A stretch of 64,000 bases of DNA from Pseudomonas sp. B21-023 (GTDB lineage: Bacteria > Pseudomonadota > Gammaproteobacteria > Pseudomonadales > Pseudomonadaceae): the NCBI RefSeq assembly GCF_024749165.1, contig NZ_CP087190.1:1572001-1636000 (forward strand). Direction: 5' to 3'. Of the stretch, positions 25,001-34,952 are shown piece after piece. Each line of letters begins with the position of its first letter. Position 1 is the first letter of the stretch. The notes under the pieces are model-generated. The model was not told where the DNA came from. It worked only from the letters and a program-made list of their open reading frames with translations, and did no database searches. The position numbers and the translations under genes were made by a program.

Positions 25001-27516
25001 GCTACCCGGCTCACTTCACAGGTGGAGGTATAAAGCTGTGTGCGCAAAGCTTGCGGCAGTTCCATGAACAGGCGCTTGATCAGGCGTGCATGAGCTTGCT
25101 GCCAGTCGGCCTTGAACGTTTCGAAGGCCTGCTCATACAGCGTTGGAACTGTGCTTTTCCCGGCCCGATAGATATCGCCGGACATGACTAACTGGGTCAG
25201 GTTTTCGATGATTGGCCGCTGGCTTGGTGCGCCGACATCGTCCGCGAACCCGGGAGTGGTGATGGTGTGGTGCCAGGTGTAAAAAGTCGCTTTGACCAAG
25301 CCCTGGGCACTCAGGTAGCGCCATGTTCCATCGGTTTCGATCGGTTTGTCCCAATATTGCCTGTCAACACCGGCCTGGCTTAATTGTTCTTCGGCCAGCG
25401 TTTTGCGGTCCGGTGGCGTCATGGCGAGCTGGCTTGCATCTTCAGCAAAGGACTTTTGTGCGTCTGCGGTGAACTCCAGCGCACGCTGAATCTGATGTGC
25501 CGTTGCTTGCCCGATGTCCTCAACCGTCAAGTCTGCAAGCGCGCCATGGGCCTTCGCATAGCGCAATGCCGGCAGGGCCAGGGCGTTGCTCCAGTGCCGC
25601 TGTACCTGTTCATCATCAGAGGCGCTCAAGTCGCTGGCCAATGTGACAACTTTGTCAAATGAGGCTCTGCAACTGGCGCCGGGCATCATCGCTTCAAGCA
25701 GCCTGGCACCGTGAATCAGCGCAACGCTTTGCAGAGAACGGCCATAGTAGAGCCAGTCGGGTGTGCCGGTAACAAGCAGTTCGGGAGCGATTTCGCGAAG
25801 CAGCAGGTATTCGAGCAGCTCCAGTGCGGCCGGGGAAATGCCAGGATTGCGCTCAGTGATAGCGTTGCAGATTTTATTACGCAATTGCAGGTGGTTGTAC
25901 TCGGATACCCAGTGGCCCTGAAAGTCTTCGGCCACCGAGCGATTCGACTGCGTCCGCGGCCCTAAAAAGTGATCGATGATTGCTCGGCTTGCCAGTGCTT
26001 GTGTCGCACGCGGGGATGCGGACTCTCCAACAGAGGCACCATACCAACCTGCAAGTCCGAGTAGGGGGCGGAAAACGTCTGCAAACTGCAGTGACCGCAT
26101 CATCAGTTGCCAGGCTTGCGGGGCAGGCATCAGCAAATGTCGCTTGTCTTGCTTGCGCTCGCAGAGCAGTTCAAAGCCTGCGTTCGTGAACAATTCGTCG
26201 ATGGAGCAGTCGTCAGACCAGTCGTTGAAGGCGAGTGGCGTACTCGTCAGGGCTCGACTGTCAGGCAAAGGTTCGAGCGGGGAGGGGGCAAGCGTTGTTG
26301 GTGTAAGGGGCAACAGCAAGGAGGCTAATCGAAGGCAGCCTGTGCTACTTAGTGACGGGTGCACCTGCTTCAGTTTGTTTGCAAAGGAAAACGCCTGCAT
26401 GCCCCGGGCGCGTTGAGCATTTTGAAGGGTGAGCTTCACCCAGGCTTCAGTATTTCCGTGTACTGCATGGAGTGCCACTTTCCTGAGAAGTCGGACGCCC
26501 AGGTCCTGAGTATGGGCCTTGCTCCATTCAACCGGTGGGCTGTTATCGTGAGAACGATCTTCATCCACCCAGGTCGGTATCTGTGAGGCGGCAGCAAGCG
26601 CCTTGATACGAAGCTTCATCATGGGCTGGGTGAGGTGCATGTTTCGGGAAAGTATCAGTGCTTTATCTTCGTACTCTGCTGTGGTGGGCAGTAATTCTTC
26701 AAGCGTCGTGACCAGGGATGCCAAGGCTGACAGGGCCGGGCTCAATTCGTATGCCGTAAGGCCCTGCAACAGGTTTTCAGCAGGGCATTGCGCAAGCCAA
26801 TCGCTAGCAAGGTCTCGGCGCTGACCACGCTTGAACTGCAGCATCCACATCTGCAATGAGCTGGGCACGCCGGCCAGCAGTTCGCCCAGTTCGAAAAATG
26901 CCTCCTTGCCCAGCCGGGCAGCCTCTGTACTCGGCATGTTTTCACCAAACAACAAGTTATCCAGCTGCTTTCTCGCGGTATCCGTTTTAATCGAGGCTTC
27001 ATTAAGCCATGCGAGGCGGGCAAAAAAATGGTGGATGTGGCGGGGTGTCAGGGTTTCCGGTGCAACGCTCAATACTGCGGCAACCAGCGCGTAGGTCTTC
27101 GTGTTGCCGTACAGATCCATAAGATTGGTAAAGAAGAAGCGTGGGTCTTCAGGGAACTGCGTGTTGTTGTCCAGCAGGAATCTGAGAGTGAGGTGAACTG
27201 CCCTGATCGGATCGTGCGCCTCACGTGGCGCGCTCAGGGGAATGTCCAAGTTGTCGGCGACCAGTACAGGAGCAGATGCCTGGATGTTGTTATCCATGTT
27301 TTCATCAGTCGAGTGCCAGCTTGTTACATGTGTTCGGATTCTTTCCAGCAGTTGCGATGGGGTAATCTGCGTGGCGTCGTGACCAGGTGCTGGTTCATTG
27401 CCAGGGGGCGGTATCCGGTTCTGGGATATTGAGTGGCTGGGTGTGGCGCCAGTACGCTGAGCGGTAGGAGATGCGTCACAGAGGGGGTGGGGAGTGGGTT
27501 GGGAATCAATTGACAT
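22078..27516 (-). CDS. Large toxin-like protein with C-terminal deaminase-like domain (DUF6543/dermonecrotic-toxin-like)
   Basis: 1812-aa protein. The start at 27516 has AGGAGG 4 nt upstream. No signal peptide is seen; residues 1-70 are Pro/Ser/Thr-rich and disordered. Residues about 730-1000 resemble the DUF6543 / dermonecrotic-toxin-like segment of large pseudomonad proteins, followed by a hydrophobic stretch at about 1017-1082 (PFYGCISDLAEGDHSAGVIA and onward) of possible membrane-insertion type. Residues about 1654-1812 look like a toxin deaminase: strand NLAFASI, strand KFVYYALAGGK, zinc-site motif DSE (Asp1752, Glu1754), 27 residues, then CRSC (Cys1782, Cys1785). This fits the HxE/DxE-x(23-28)-CxxC rule of cytidine-deaminase folds. 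Base composition is clearly less GC-rich than the neighbours, suggesting acquisition. No VgrG, PAAR, Rhs or immunity gene is adjacent. Family names are from memory, and deaminase activity is inferred. Confidence 0.75.
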   Translation of the reverse strand: MSIDSQPTPHPLCDASPTAQRTGATPSHSISQNRIPPPGNEPAPGHDATQITPSQLLERIRTHVTSWHSTDENMDNNIQASAPVLVADNLDIPLSAPREAHDPIRAVHLTLRFLLDNNTQFPEDPRFFFTNLMDLYGNTKTYALVAAVLSVAPETLTPRHIHHFFARLAWLNEASIKTDTARKQLDNLLFGENMPSTEAARLGKEAFFELGELLAGVPSSLQMWMLQFKRGQRRDLASDWLAQCPAENLLQGLTAYELSPALSALASLVTTLEELLPTTAEYEDKALILSRNMHLTQPMMKLRIKALAAASQIPTWVDEDRSHDNSPPVEWSKAHTQDLGVRLLRKVALHAVHGNTEAWVKLTLQNAQRARGMQAFSFANKLKQVHPSLSSTGCLRLASLLLPLTPTTLAPSPLEPLPDSRALTSTPLAFNDWSDDCSIDELFTNAGFELLCERKQDKRHLLMPAPQAWQLMMRSLQFADVFRPLLGLAGWYGASVGESASPRATQALASRAIIDHFLGPRTQSNRSVAEDFQGHWVSEYNHLQLRNKICNAITERNPGISPAALELLEYLLLREIAPELLVTGTPDWLYYGRSLQSVALIHGARLLEAMMPGASCRASFDKVVTLASDLSASDDEQVQRHWSNALALPALRYAKAHGALADLTVEDIGQATAHQIQRALEFTADAQKSFAEDASQLAMTPPDRKTLAEEQLSQAGVDRQYWDKPIETDGTWRYLSAQGLVKATFYTWHHTITTPGFADDVGAPSQRPIIENLTQLVMSGDIYRAGKSTVPTLYEQAFETFKADWQQAHARLIKRLFMELPQALRTQLYTSTCEVSRVAFNTPSDSEEQTGIQGLFIRCQPGDHREDFDSHDASKEYFFELTPSAGALRPCNQQFSYRVEPNTGFSGNIVETMDKHWGNHDRELQARATPLQPLDSDAYLNGTPSRLANQLQTPRKGKLIAASRRVYAHQASEADFFQALATTATAHLYASTLAQFKADHTHTTPWEEMIALEKKIAEFLARAILPFYGCISDLAEGDHSAGVIAGCVMDSIGVLIPAGKFIASSATIIRTAGRLSLRATCEAMSSAIVELVSHLAQQSPVLVYRDMGRLARWLSVKSWEKLAQPALRWLHDLRGTPPLVHMTQEGAYSIALKVLSERAHPYSENVLMQVGNTENCLVQDLGTPEKTSYKLLDPHDNLPYGPRLIVEGTAQAPSLTPLKSLGSISPGHYPTRIAGVMSEDDKISLAIAEACRLRVRYKGAAHYDIQIDGHDYHLDANLPEPCLTQLSNTPVSDLEAISASEVTCRLRRDLEEVSCTPFTKLISLPVERTLPNQPPLTRGQEISQAFEAREFHLERRNIAATDLSSATSLDLLVHEGKFCKWDHAPIKGTRPVQFTREKKLLALSTEQCSSLGLPNTPTYLPQINGRMSRERNFGLSPAISGTQAKAINPHVPVVELEQVSEQIVDKRRLRGLDMEWNAQKSIYVEVDNGKFYKTPQGPGALTFTPVTDASEIDEYLRLSNQYRFVAERPGSSTDRDNIAKLLYCALVAKREPGLQAWLAASPANKDYQAYARWCLDNNERNEMLHYAENILSGEHAQQGLINETRSLISDWKPITQRNIAEKNSIVETLNELLPIQGREELWVPLTVNNIAQRDVAVMIGQQMNNSNLAFASIVTKDGKKFVYYALAGGKRAEGLHLKPYTPDVNSHNVGDTTYIDAGALMHNRAPDPDIVSLPVVRHSGRVSVRTYDRYLDSERLIATILKEKHPSNSIYSIHMFTRMNTCRSCGGVVLPQLSLNYADADFWVTYLDQYPI

Positions 27517-27605
27517 GTGGCCTCCTGTAGGGAGGGCAACAGTCTGTGGATTCAATCAAGGACAGGGTGGTACAGGGTTATCGCATTCTGAGGGGAATCT
27601 GGACG

Positions 27606-27655
27606 GTGTGAAAACGTGATGACGGGGATAGCCCGCAGGTCAGCCGTTTTCACAC
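27606..27655. promoter_or_regulatory. 11-bp perfect inverted repeat between peptide gene and toxin gene
   Basis: GTGTGAAAACG (27606-27616) pairs with CGTTTTCACAC (27645-27655). The 28-nt loop contains a second small stem, CGGG/CCCG. There is no T run in either direction, so an operator or an attenuator-like RNA structure in the toxin leader is more likely than a simple terminator. Confidence 0.55.
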
Positions 27656-27675
27656 AGTCGGAGGGGGATGCGCGG

Positions 27676-27801
27676 CTATTCCTGGTCGGCGCTGGATTGA
27701 TCGTCACTGTCCTCGACGACGGGCGTCGGTTCGGCGTGGGCGGCAACGGATTGCTCTTCGGGGTTCAGGCTTGGGAAGGGAAGATTCGGGATTTCATGCA
27801 T
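27676..27801 (-). CDS. 41-aa acidic peptide of unknown function
   Basis: A short frame from ATG 27801 to TAG, encoding a peptide that opens MHEIPNLPFPSLNPEE and ends SDDQSSADQE. It has no Lys or Arg, about a quarter Asp/Glu, and a Pro/Asn-rich front half. An AGGA sequence 8 nt upstream of the ATG supports translation. It lies 159 bp upstream of the toxin-like gene on the same strand, with the inverted repeat at 27606-27655 between them. It could be a leader peptide, a RiPP-like precursor, or a chaperone/antitoxin-like partner. I recognise no family. Confidence 0.45.
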   Translation of the reverse strand: MHEIPNLPFPSLNPEEQSVAAHAEPTPVVEDSDDQSSADQE

Positions 27802-27962
27802 CTCGTCGTTCCTCGCAAGTGTGAGTGAAAAGGCAGCGCTTGGCGCATGTGAGGCTTCGAAAAGCTGGGGCAGGATACAGCAGTCTGGATGACAGTTTGG
27901 GATTTTTCCCGGACGCTGGTCGGTTTTAGCGGGCGGCTATCGGACAGGGGGAAGCAGGAGGG

Positions 27963-28018
27963 GCGCGGGAGCGGTTTGTCCCGCGATAGTGCTATCGCGG
28001 AGCAAACCGCTCCCACGC
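27963..28018. repeat. REP pair downstream of aromatic aminotransferase
   Basis: GCGGGAGCGGTTTGTCCCGC then GATAG faces CTATCGCGGAGCAAACCGCT then CCCACGCC. The two arms face each other with almost no spacer. This REP variant marks the border between the lower-GC toxin block and the phh cluster. Confidence 0.88.
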
Positions 28019-28034
28019 CCCCTGCGGCCAGGTT

Positions 28035-29228
28035 TCAGCGACAGACGTCGGCGATGGCCGCTGCCAGCTGCTCCAGGCGCTTGGCATCTGCACCGGCGAT
28101 GTTCGCCCGGCCGGTACCGACCATGTACACGCTGTGCCGCTCACGCAGCAGGCGCACTTGCTCGGGGTTCAGGCCGGTGTAGGAGAACATCCCGCGTTGC
28201 GCGGCGACGTGCGCGAAGCGCTCGGCCAGGCCATGGGGCTCCAGCGCTTTCACCAGGCCGACGCGAAGCTCGGCGATGCGCTGGCGCATGGCGTTCACTT
28301 CCTCGATCCACAACGCCTTGAGTGCCGGGTCCCCGAGGATCTCGGCGACCACCGCCGCGCCATGGTCTGGCGGTGTCGACCACAGGTTGCGCGCAATGAA
28401 GGCCAGCTGGCTGCGCACATCCTGCAGTTTCTCGGCGTCGTGGCTGCACACCAGCAGGGCGCCGGTGCGCTCACGGTACAGACCAAAGTTTTTCGAGCAG
28501 GAGCTGGTGATCAGCAGTTCCGGCAGTTCGGCGGCGAACAGGCGCACTGCCCAGGCGTCCTCCTCCAGGCCGTCACCGAAGCCTTGGTAGGCAAAGTCGA
28601 TCAATGGCAGCAGGTTGCGCCGCTTGACGATGTCGAGCACCGCGCGCCAGTCGTCCTGGCCCAGGTCGAAGCCGGTGGGGTTGTGGCAGCAGGCGTGCAG
28701 TAACACCACGTCGCCTTGCGGTGCCCGCTCCAGTGCGGCGAGCATGCCGTCGACGTTCAGCTGGTTGTCCGCGCCCACGTAGGGGTAGTGCGACACCTTG
28801 AGCCCGGCGCCGGCGAAGATCGTCTCGTGGATCGGCCAGGTCGGGTCGCTCAGCCAGATACTGCGGCCCGGCAGACAATGGGCGATGAACTCCGCCGCCA
28901 GGCGCAGGGCACCCGTGCCGCCAGGGGTCTGGGTGGCACCAGCGCGTTGGCTTTTGAGCAGTGTGCAATTGCTGCCCAGCACCAGCTCGCTGACCAGGCG
29001 CGTGAACGCTGCATCACCATGGCCGCCGACATAGCTCTTGGTGGCCTGCCGCTCGACCAGGCGCTGCTCGGCCTGCTTGACCGCAGCCGGAATCGGCGTG
29101 AGCCCTTGGGCGTCCTTGAATACGCCGACCCCCAGGTCGAACTTGGCCGGATTGCTGTCGCGGGCGTAGGCCTCCATCAGCCCCAGGATCGGGTCGCCAG
29201 GGACCCGACCGATGGCTGAGAAGTGCAT
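28035..29228 (-). CDS. phhC: Aromatic amino acid aminotransferase (PhhC/TyrB-like)
   Basis: 397-aa class I PLP aminotransferase. Substrate and cofactor motifs are present: GGTGALRLAAEFI, HACCHNPTGFDLG with the conserved Asn-Pro-Thr-Gly, DFAYQGFGDG, and the Schiff-base lysine in SSCSKNFGLYRERTG; the conserved arginine lies in the C-terminal half. It transaminates tyrosine and phenylalanine to 4-hydroxyphenylpyruvate and phenylpyruvate. The ATG at 29228 overlaps the phhB stop codon (TGATG), so the two are translationally coupled. Third gene of phhA-phhB-phhC. Confidence 0.93.
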   Translation of the reverse strand: MHFSAIGRVPGDPILGLMEAYARDSNPAKFDLGVGVFKDAQGLTPIPAAVKQAEQRLVERQATKSYVGGHGDAAFTRLVSELVLGSNCTLLKSQRAGATQTPGGTGALRLAAEFIAHCLPGRSIWLSDPTWPIHETIFAGAGLKVSHYPYVGADNQLNVDGMLAALERAPQGDVVLLHACCHNPTGFDLGQDDWRAVLDIVKRRNLLPLIDFAYQGFGDGLEEDAWAVRLFAAELPELLITSSCSKNFGLYRERTGALLVCSHDAEKLQDVRSQLAFIARNLWSTPPDHGAAVVAEILGDPALKALWIEEVNAMRQRIAELRVGLVKALEPHGLAERFAHVAAQRGMFSYTGLNPEQVRLLRERHSVYMVGTGRANIAGADAKRLEQLAAAIADVCR

Positions 29229-29584
29229 CACTTGCGCCCTTCAGCAGTTTTGGCGACCTCGTCGGTGCGCGCGCACATGATGAAGTCATTGCGGTGCAGG
29301 CCTTTGATCGAGTGGCTCCACCAGGTCACGGTGACCTTGCCCCACTCGGTCAGCAGGCCAGGGTGGTGGCCTTCGGCTTCGGCGATTTCGCCGATGGCGT
29401 TGGTGAAGGCCAAGGCGTGCTTGAAGTTCTTGAACAGGAATACGCGCTCGAGCTCCATGTGGCCGTCGCGGGTTTCGATGTTCCAGTCCGGGATCAGTCG
29501 GATCAGTTCCGCCAGTTCCTCGTCGGTGACTTTCGGCGCATCGGCGCGGCAGGCTTCGCAGTGGGCTTGGTTCAAGGCATTCAT
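29228..29584 (-). CDS. phhB: Pterin-4a-carbinolamine dehydratase PhhB
   Basis: 118-aa enzyme that regenerates the pterin cofactor of phenylalanine hydroxylase by dehydrating 4a-hydroxytetrahydropterin. The family core is visible: [20 protein letters not shown], then [19 protein letters not shown] with the catalytic histidines, and [19 protein letters not shown]. It sits between phhA (38-nt gap) and the aminotransferase (1-nt overlap), the conserved Pseudomonas order. Confidence 0.96.
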   Translation of the reverse strand: MNALNQAHCEACRADAPKVTDEELAELIRLIPDWNIETRDGHMELERVFLFKNFKHALAFTNAIGEIAEAEGHHPGLLTEWGKVTVTWWSHSIKGLHRNDFIMCARTDEVAKTAEGRK

Positions 29585-29622
29585 GGGTGCTTTCCGGTTT
29601 GAGTTGTTATCGACAAGGGCGC

Positions 29623-30411
29623 TCAGGCAGCGACCTTGGGTGGAAACTTCGGTGCGTGCAGGCCCAGCTGCATGGCCTGGTGGACCATGGCCATGATGTC
29701 TTCGTGGGCCAGGTCGAACAGACGCTTCATGTTCGGCAGGACGAAGTACAGGGGCTGCAGGATATCGATGCGATAGGGCGTGCGCATGGCTTCGATCGGG
29801 TCGAAGGCCTGGTGCTCCGGTTCGCTGGACAGGCTATAGACTGTTTCTTTCGGCGAGGAGAGGATGCCGCCGCCGTAGATCTTGCGGCCTTGCGCGGTCT
29901 CCATCAGGCCGAATTCGATGGTCATCCAGTACAGGCGTGCCAGGTAGACGCGCTGTTCCTTGGTCGCTGCCAGGCCGAGCTTGCCATAGGTGTGGGTGAA
30001 TTCGGCGAAGAACGGGTTGGTCAGCAGTGGGCAGTGGCCGAAGATCTCGTGGAAGATGTCGGGCTCCTGCAGGTAGTCCAGCTCTTCCGGGGTGCGGATG
30101 AAGGTGGCGACCGGGAAGCGTTTGCTGGCCAGCAGTTCGAAGAAGGTCTGGAAGGGGATCAGCGCGGGGACGCGGGCGACCTGCCAGCCGGTGGTGGCGC
30201 CAAGCACCTTGTTGACTTCGCCCAGCTGCGGGATGCGGTCATGGGGCAGCTTGAGCTGGTCGATGCCGTCCAGGTATTCCTGGCATGCCCGGCCTTCGAT
30301 CACTTTCAACTGACGAGTGATCAGGGTGTTCCACACCGCATGCTCTTGCTGCGGGTAGTCGATAAAGCCATGCGCATCGGGCTCGCGTGCCACGTATTGC
30401 GTCTGTTTCAT
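29623..30411 (-). CDS. phhA: Phenylalanine 4-hydroxylase PhhA
   Basis: 262-aa monomeric bacterial-type enzyme that converts phenylalanine to tyrosine using tetrahydropterin and O2. The non-haem iron triad is clear: His121 and His126 in [13 protein letters not shown], and Glu166 in [10 protein letters not shown]. The length is typical of bacterial PheOH, lacking the mammalian regulatory domain. GGAGAG lies just upstream of the ATG. It is first in phhABC and divergent from phhR, with a TyrR-box-like palindrome in the 255-bp intergenic region. Confidence 0.97.
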   Translation of the reverse strand: MKQTQYVAREPDAHGFIDYPQQEHAVWNTLITRQLKVIEGRACQEYLDGIDQLKLPHDRIPQLGEVNKVLGATTGWQVARVPALIPFQTFFELLASKRFPVATFIRTPEELDYLQEPDIFHEIFGHCPLLTNPFFAEFTHTYGKLGLAATKEQRVYLARLYWMTIEFGLMETAQGRKIYGGGILSSPKETVYSLSSEPEHQAFDPIEAMRTPYRIDILQPLYFVLPNMKRLFDLAHEDIMAMVHQAMQLGLHAPKFPPKVAA

Positions 30412-30529
30412 GTGGCTCTCCTGGTGAGGGCGTTCTTGTTATGTACAGGACATACCTTAGGAATATCCCTACAAACGAGGTTTTGCACCGGGGTGAGGAC
30501 AGATCCTGCGTATCCGTTTGTCTTCTGTG

Positions 30530-30547
30530 CGTAACGATAATTTTACA
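30530..30547. promoter_or_regulatory. TyrR/PhhR-box-like palindrome
   Basis: Read on the minus strand, TGTAAA-N6-GTTACG matches 10 of 12 fixed bases of the E. coli TyrR box TGTAAA-N6-TTTACA. It lies about 120 bp upstream of phhA and of phhR, suitable for activation of phhABC by PhhR. I saw no convincing -24/-12 sigma54 promoter in the same gap. Confidence 0.55.
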
Positions 30548-30666
30548 AAATCAGCGTCATCCCGGAAAATCACGGACATCGAGCTGGGCAGATGGCTATT
30601 TTTGTCAGCTTATCTTTACGACTTTTCCGTGGCGCGAGCAAAAACTCGGCCGCTTAGAGAACCTTT

Positions 30667-32226
30667 ATGCGCATCAAAGTGCACTGCCAGAACCGCATCG
30701 GTATATTGCGGGACATCCTCAACCTGCTGGTGGAGTACGGGATCAACGTGTTGCGCGGCGAAGTGGGAGGTGACCATGGCAACGCCATCTACCTGCACTG
30801 CCCGAACCTGATCAACCTGCAGTTCCAGGCCCTGCGGCCCAAATTCGAGTCGATCGCCGGGGTGTTCGGGGTCAAGCGTGTCGGCCTGATGCCCAGCGAG
30901 CGCCGGCACATGGAGCTCAATGCGCTGCTGGGGGCGCTGGACTTCCCGGTGCTGTCGATCGACATGGGCGGCAGCATCGTCGCCGCCAATCGCGGCGCGG
31001 CGCAGCTGCTCGGTGTCAGGGTCGACGAAGTACCGGGCATTCCGCTGTCGCGCTATGTCGAGGACTTCGACCTGCCGGAGCTGATACGGGCCAACAAATC
31101 GCGGATCAACGGCCTGCGGATCAAGGTCAAGGGCGATGTGTTCCTGGCCGATATCGCACCGCTGCAGTCCGAGCATGACGACAGTGAAGCCCTGGCCGGC
31201 GCGGTAATCACCCTGCACCGCGCGGACCGTATCGGTGAGCGCATCTACAACGTGCGCAAGCAGGAGTTACGTGGGTTCGACAGCATCTTCCAGAGCTCAC
31301 GGGTAATGGCCGCCGTGGTACGCGAGGCGCGGCGCATGGCACCGTTGGATGCACCGCTGCTGATCGAGGGCGAGACCGGTACCGGCAAGGAACTGCTGGC
31401 GCGGGCCTGTCACCTGGCCAGTCCGCGTGGCCAGGCGCCGCTGATGGCGCTCAACTGCGCCGGCCTGCCCGAGTCGATGGCCGAAACCGAGCTGTTCGGC
31501 TACGGGCCAGGGGCGTTCGAAGGCGCGCGGGCCGAGGGCAAGCTGGGGCTGCTGGAGCTGACGGCTGGCGGCACATTGTTCCTCGACGGCGTGGGGGAGA
31601 TGAGCCCGCGCTTGCAGGTCAAGTTGCTGCGCTTCTTGCAGGATGGCTGTTTCCGCCGGGTCGGCAGCGATGAAGAGGTGTACCTGGATGTACGGGTGAT
31701 CTGCGCGACCCAGGTCGACCTTTCCGAACTGTGCGCCCGGGGCGAGTTCCGCCAGGACCTCTACCACCGTCTCAACGTGCTGTCGTTGCACATCCCGCCG
31801 CTGCGCGAATGCATGGACGGCCTGGAAGGGCTGGTGCAGCACTTCCTCGACCAGGCCAGCCGGCAGATCGGCTGCCCGCTGCCGCGCCTGGCGCCGACGG
31901 CAATGGAGAAGCTCGGCCAGTATCATTGGCCGGGCAATGTGCGCCAGTTGGAGAACGTGTTGTTCCAGGCGGTGTCGCTGTGCGAAGGCGGGGTGGTGAA
32001 GAGCGAACATATCCGCTTGCCGGATTATGGCGCGCGCCAACCGTTGGGCGAGTTTTCCCTGGATGGCGATCTTTCGCAGATTGTCGGGCGGTTTGAAAGG
32101 GCGGTATTGGAAAGTTTGATGAGTGAATTTCCAAGTAGCCGGGCGCTGGGGAAAAGATTGGGCGTTTCCCATACGACCATTGCCAACAAGTTGCGGGATT
32201 ATTCGTTGAACAAGTCGGTGGAGTAA
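30667..32226 (+). CDS. phhR: PhhR, TyrR-family aromatic amino acid regulator
   Basis: 519-aa regulator: an N-terminal ACT domain (about 1-70, opening MRIKVHCQNRIGILRDILNLL), a PAS domain (about 80-140), a central AAA+ domain with Walker A GETGTGKE, and a C-terminal TyrR-type helix-turn-helix (SRALGKRLGVSHTTIANKL). The sigma54-contact loop GAFTGA reads GAFEGA (Glu285), which argues against, but does not exclude, direct sigma54 activation; TyrR family members often work with sigma70. It is divergent from phhABC and expected to activate it in response to Phe or Tyr. Confidence 0.95.
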   Translation: MRIKVHCQNRIGILRDILNLLVEYGINVLRGEVGGDHGNAIYLHCPNLINLQFQALRPKFESIAGVFGVKRVGLMPSERRHMELNALLGALDFPVLSIDMGGSIVAANRGAAQLLGVRVDEVPGIPLSRYVEDFDLPELIRANKSRINGLRIKVKGDVFLADIAPLQSEHDDSEALAGAVITLHRADRIGERIYNVRKQELRGFDSIFQSSRVMAAVVREARRMAPLDAPLLIEGETGTGKELLARACHLASPRGQAPLMALNCAGLPESMAETELFGYGPGAFEGARAEGKLGLLELTAGGTLFLDGVGEMSPRLQVKLLRFLQDGCFRRVGSDEEVYLDVRVICATQVDLSELCARGEFRQDLYHRLNVLSLHIPPLRECMDGLEGLVQHFLDQASRQIGCPLPRLAPTAMEKLGQYHWPGNVRQLENVLFQAVSLCEGGVVKSEHIRLPDYGARQPLGEFSLDGDLSQIVGRFERAVLESLMSEFPSSRALGKRLGVSHTTIANKLRDYSLNKSVE

Positions 32227-32252
32227 TCTGGAAGTTTATCGAGGCTGAAATT

Positions 32253-32317
32253 GATCGCAGGGCAAGCCCGCTCCCACGAATGCAAAAGTGGTGGGAGGGG
32301 CTTGCCTCGCGATAAGC
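32253..32317. repeat. REP pair downstream of phhR
   Basis: GATCGCAGGGCAAGCCCGCT then CCCACGAA faces GTGGGAGGGGCTTGCCTCGC then GATAAG. It lies between convergent phhR and the DUF2790 gene. Confidence 0.85.
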
Positions 32318-32325
32318 CTATGGCC

Positions 32326-32580
32326 TCAGCCGTTGGAGCAACCGTTGCCCATCACGCGGTATTCGAGAATGTGCTTCTGGCCCTGGGAGTCCTCATAGGT
32401 CATGCGCGCAGGCACCACTTCGCAGACGTTCGGCACTTCGCTCATGGAGATGACGCGGGCGATGTCCAGGTGCTGCGAATAACTGTACTGTTCAACCGGA
32501 ATCTGCTCGACATCTTTTGCTTCGCCGGCCAGTGCCGCGCCGCAAAGACCGCCAAGTACCAATACCAGTAAAGCTTTCAT
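32326..32580 (-). CDS. DUF2790 small exported protein
   Basis: 84-aa protein with a signal peptide (MKALLVLVLGGLCGAALAGE, cleavage after ALA). The mature part holds YSYSQHLDIARVISMSEVP, then the pair of cysteines and RMTYEDSQGQKHILEYRVMG typical of DUF2790, a Pseudomonas-restricted family of unknown function often induced by copper or stress. The ATG at 32580 was preferred to a TTG two codons before it. Confidence 0.9.
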   Translation of the reverse strand: MKALLVLVLGGLCGAALAGEAKDVEQIPVEQYSYSQHLDIARVISMSEVPNVCEVVPARMTYEDSQGQKHILEYRVMGNGCSNG

Positions 32581-32987
32581 TTTCAATTTACCTGTCTAAG
32601 GTCGTGAGGGGGCGCGCGGCGCTTGTGGCGCCGCGAGTGCAACTAAGTTTCAACTATCAGGATGAGGTGCGGATTAACGTTGCCTTCGTGGGGGCTGTTT
32701 CCAAGTTAATCGCTTTGCCGTTGCTGGCGAGGTGAATTCTAGGAGGGTGGCCAGGGCTGAAACAGAGCGGGTTTTGATAAAGTCTTTTGACAGAATCTGT
32801 AACAATCCCTGGCAAAGCGCTGCCGTTTCCCGTCTGCGATGGCTGGATGCCATGTACTAGAGCGGTCGCTGCACATTCGTGGATTGACGGTCCGTCGCGT
32901 TACTACCAACGTCGAATGGTCTTTGTCGCTCTGGTACAGTTACAAACGCTTCCATACAAAAACAACTATTACACCGAGGTAACACAG
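32581..32987 (+). other. Intergenic region upstream of acsA
   Basis: About 400 bp between divergent DUF2790 and acsA. It contains a TTTTGACAG near 32785 that could serve as a -35 element, but I could not pair it with a good -10. An in-frame ATG at 32787 would extend AcsA by 67 residues with no similarity to the family. No other gene is seen. Confidence 0.4.
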
Positions 32988-34949
<1,962 letters not shown>

Positions 34950-34952
34950 GTA

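Noticed and set aside
24223..25191. 322-codon plus-strand frame inside the toxin gene, considered as an antisense immunity gene
   Set aside because: No Shine-Dalgarno, no coding-like composition, and it lies opposite the middle of the toxin rather than its deaminase end.
30412..30666. Sigma54 (-24/-12) promoter for phhA
   Set aside because: No TGGCAC-N5-TTGC-like sequence was found on either strand in the intergenic region.
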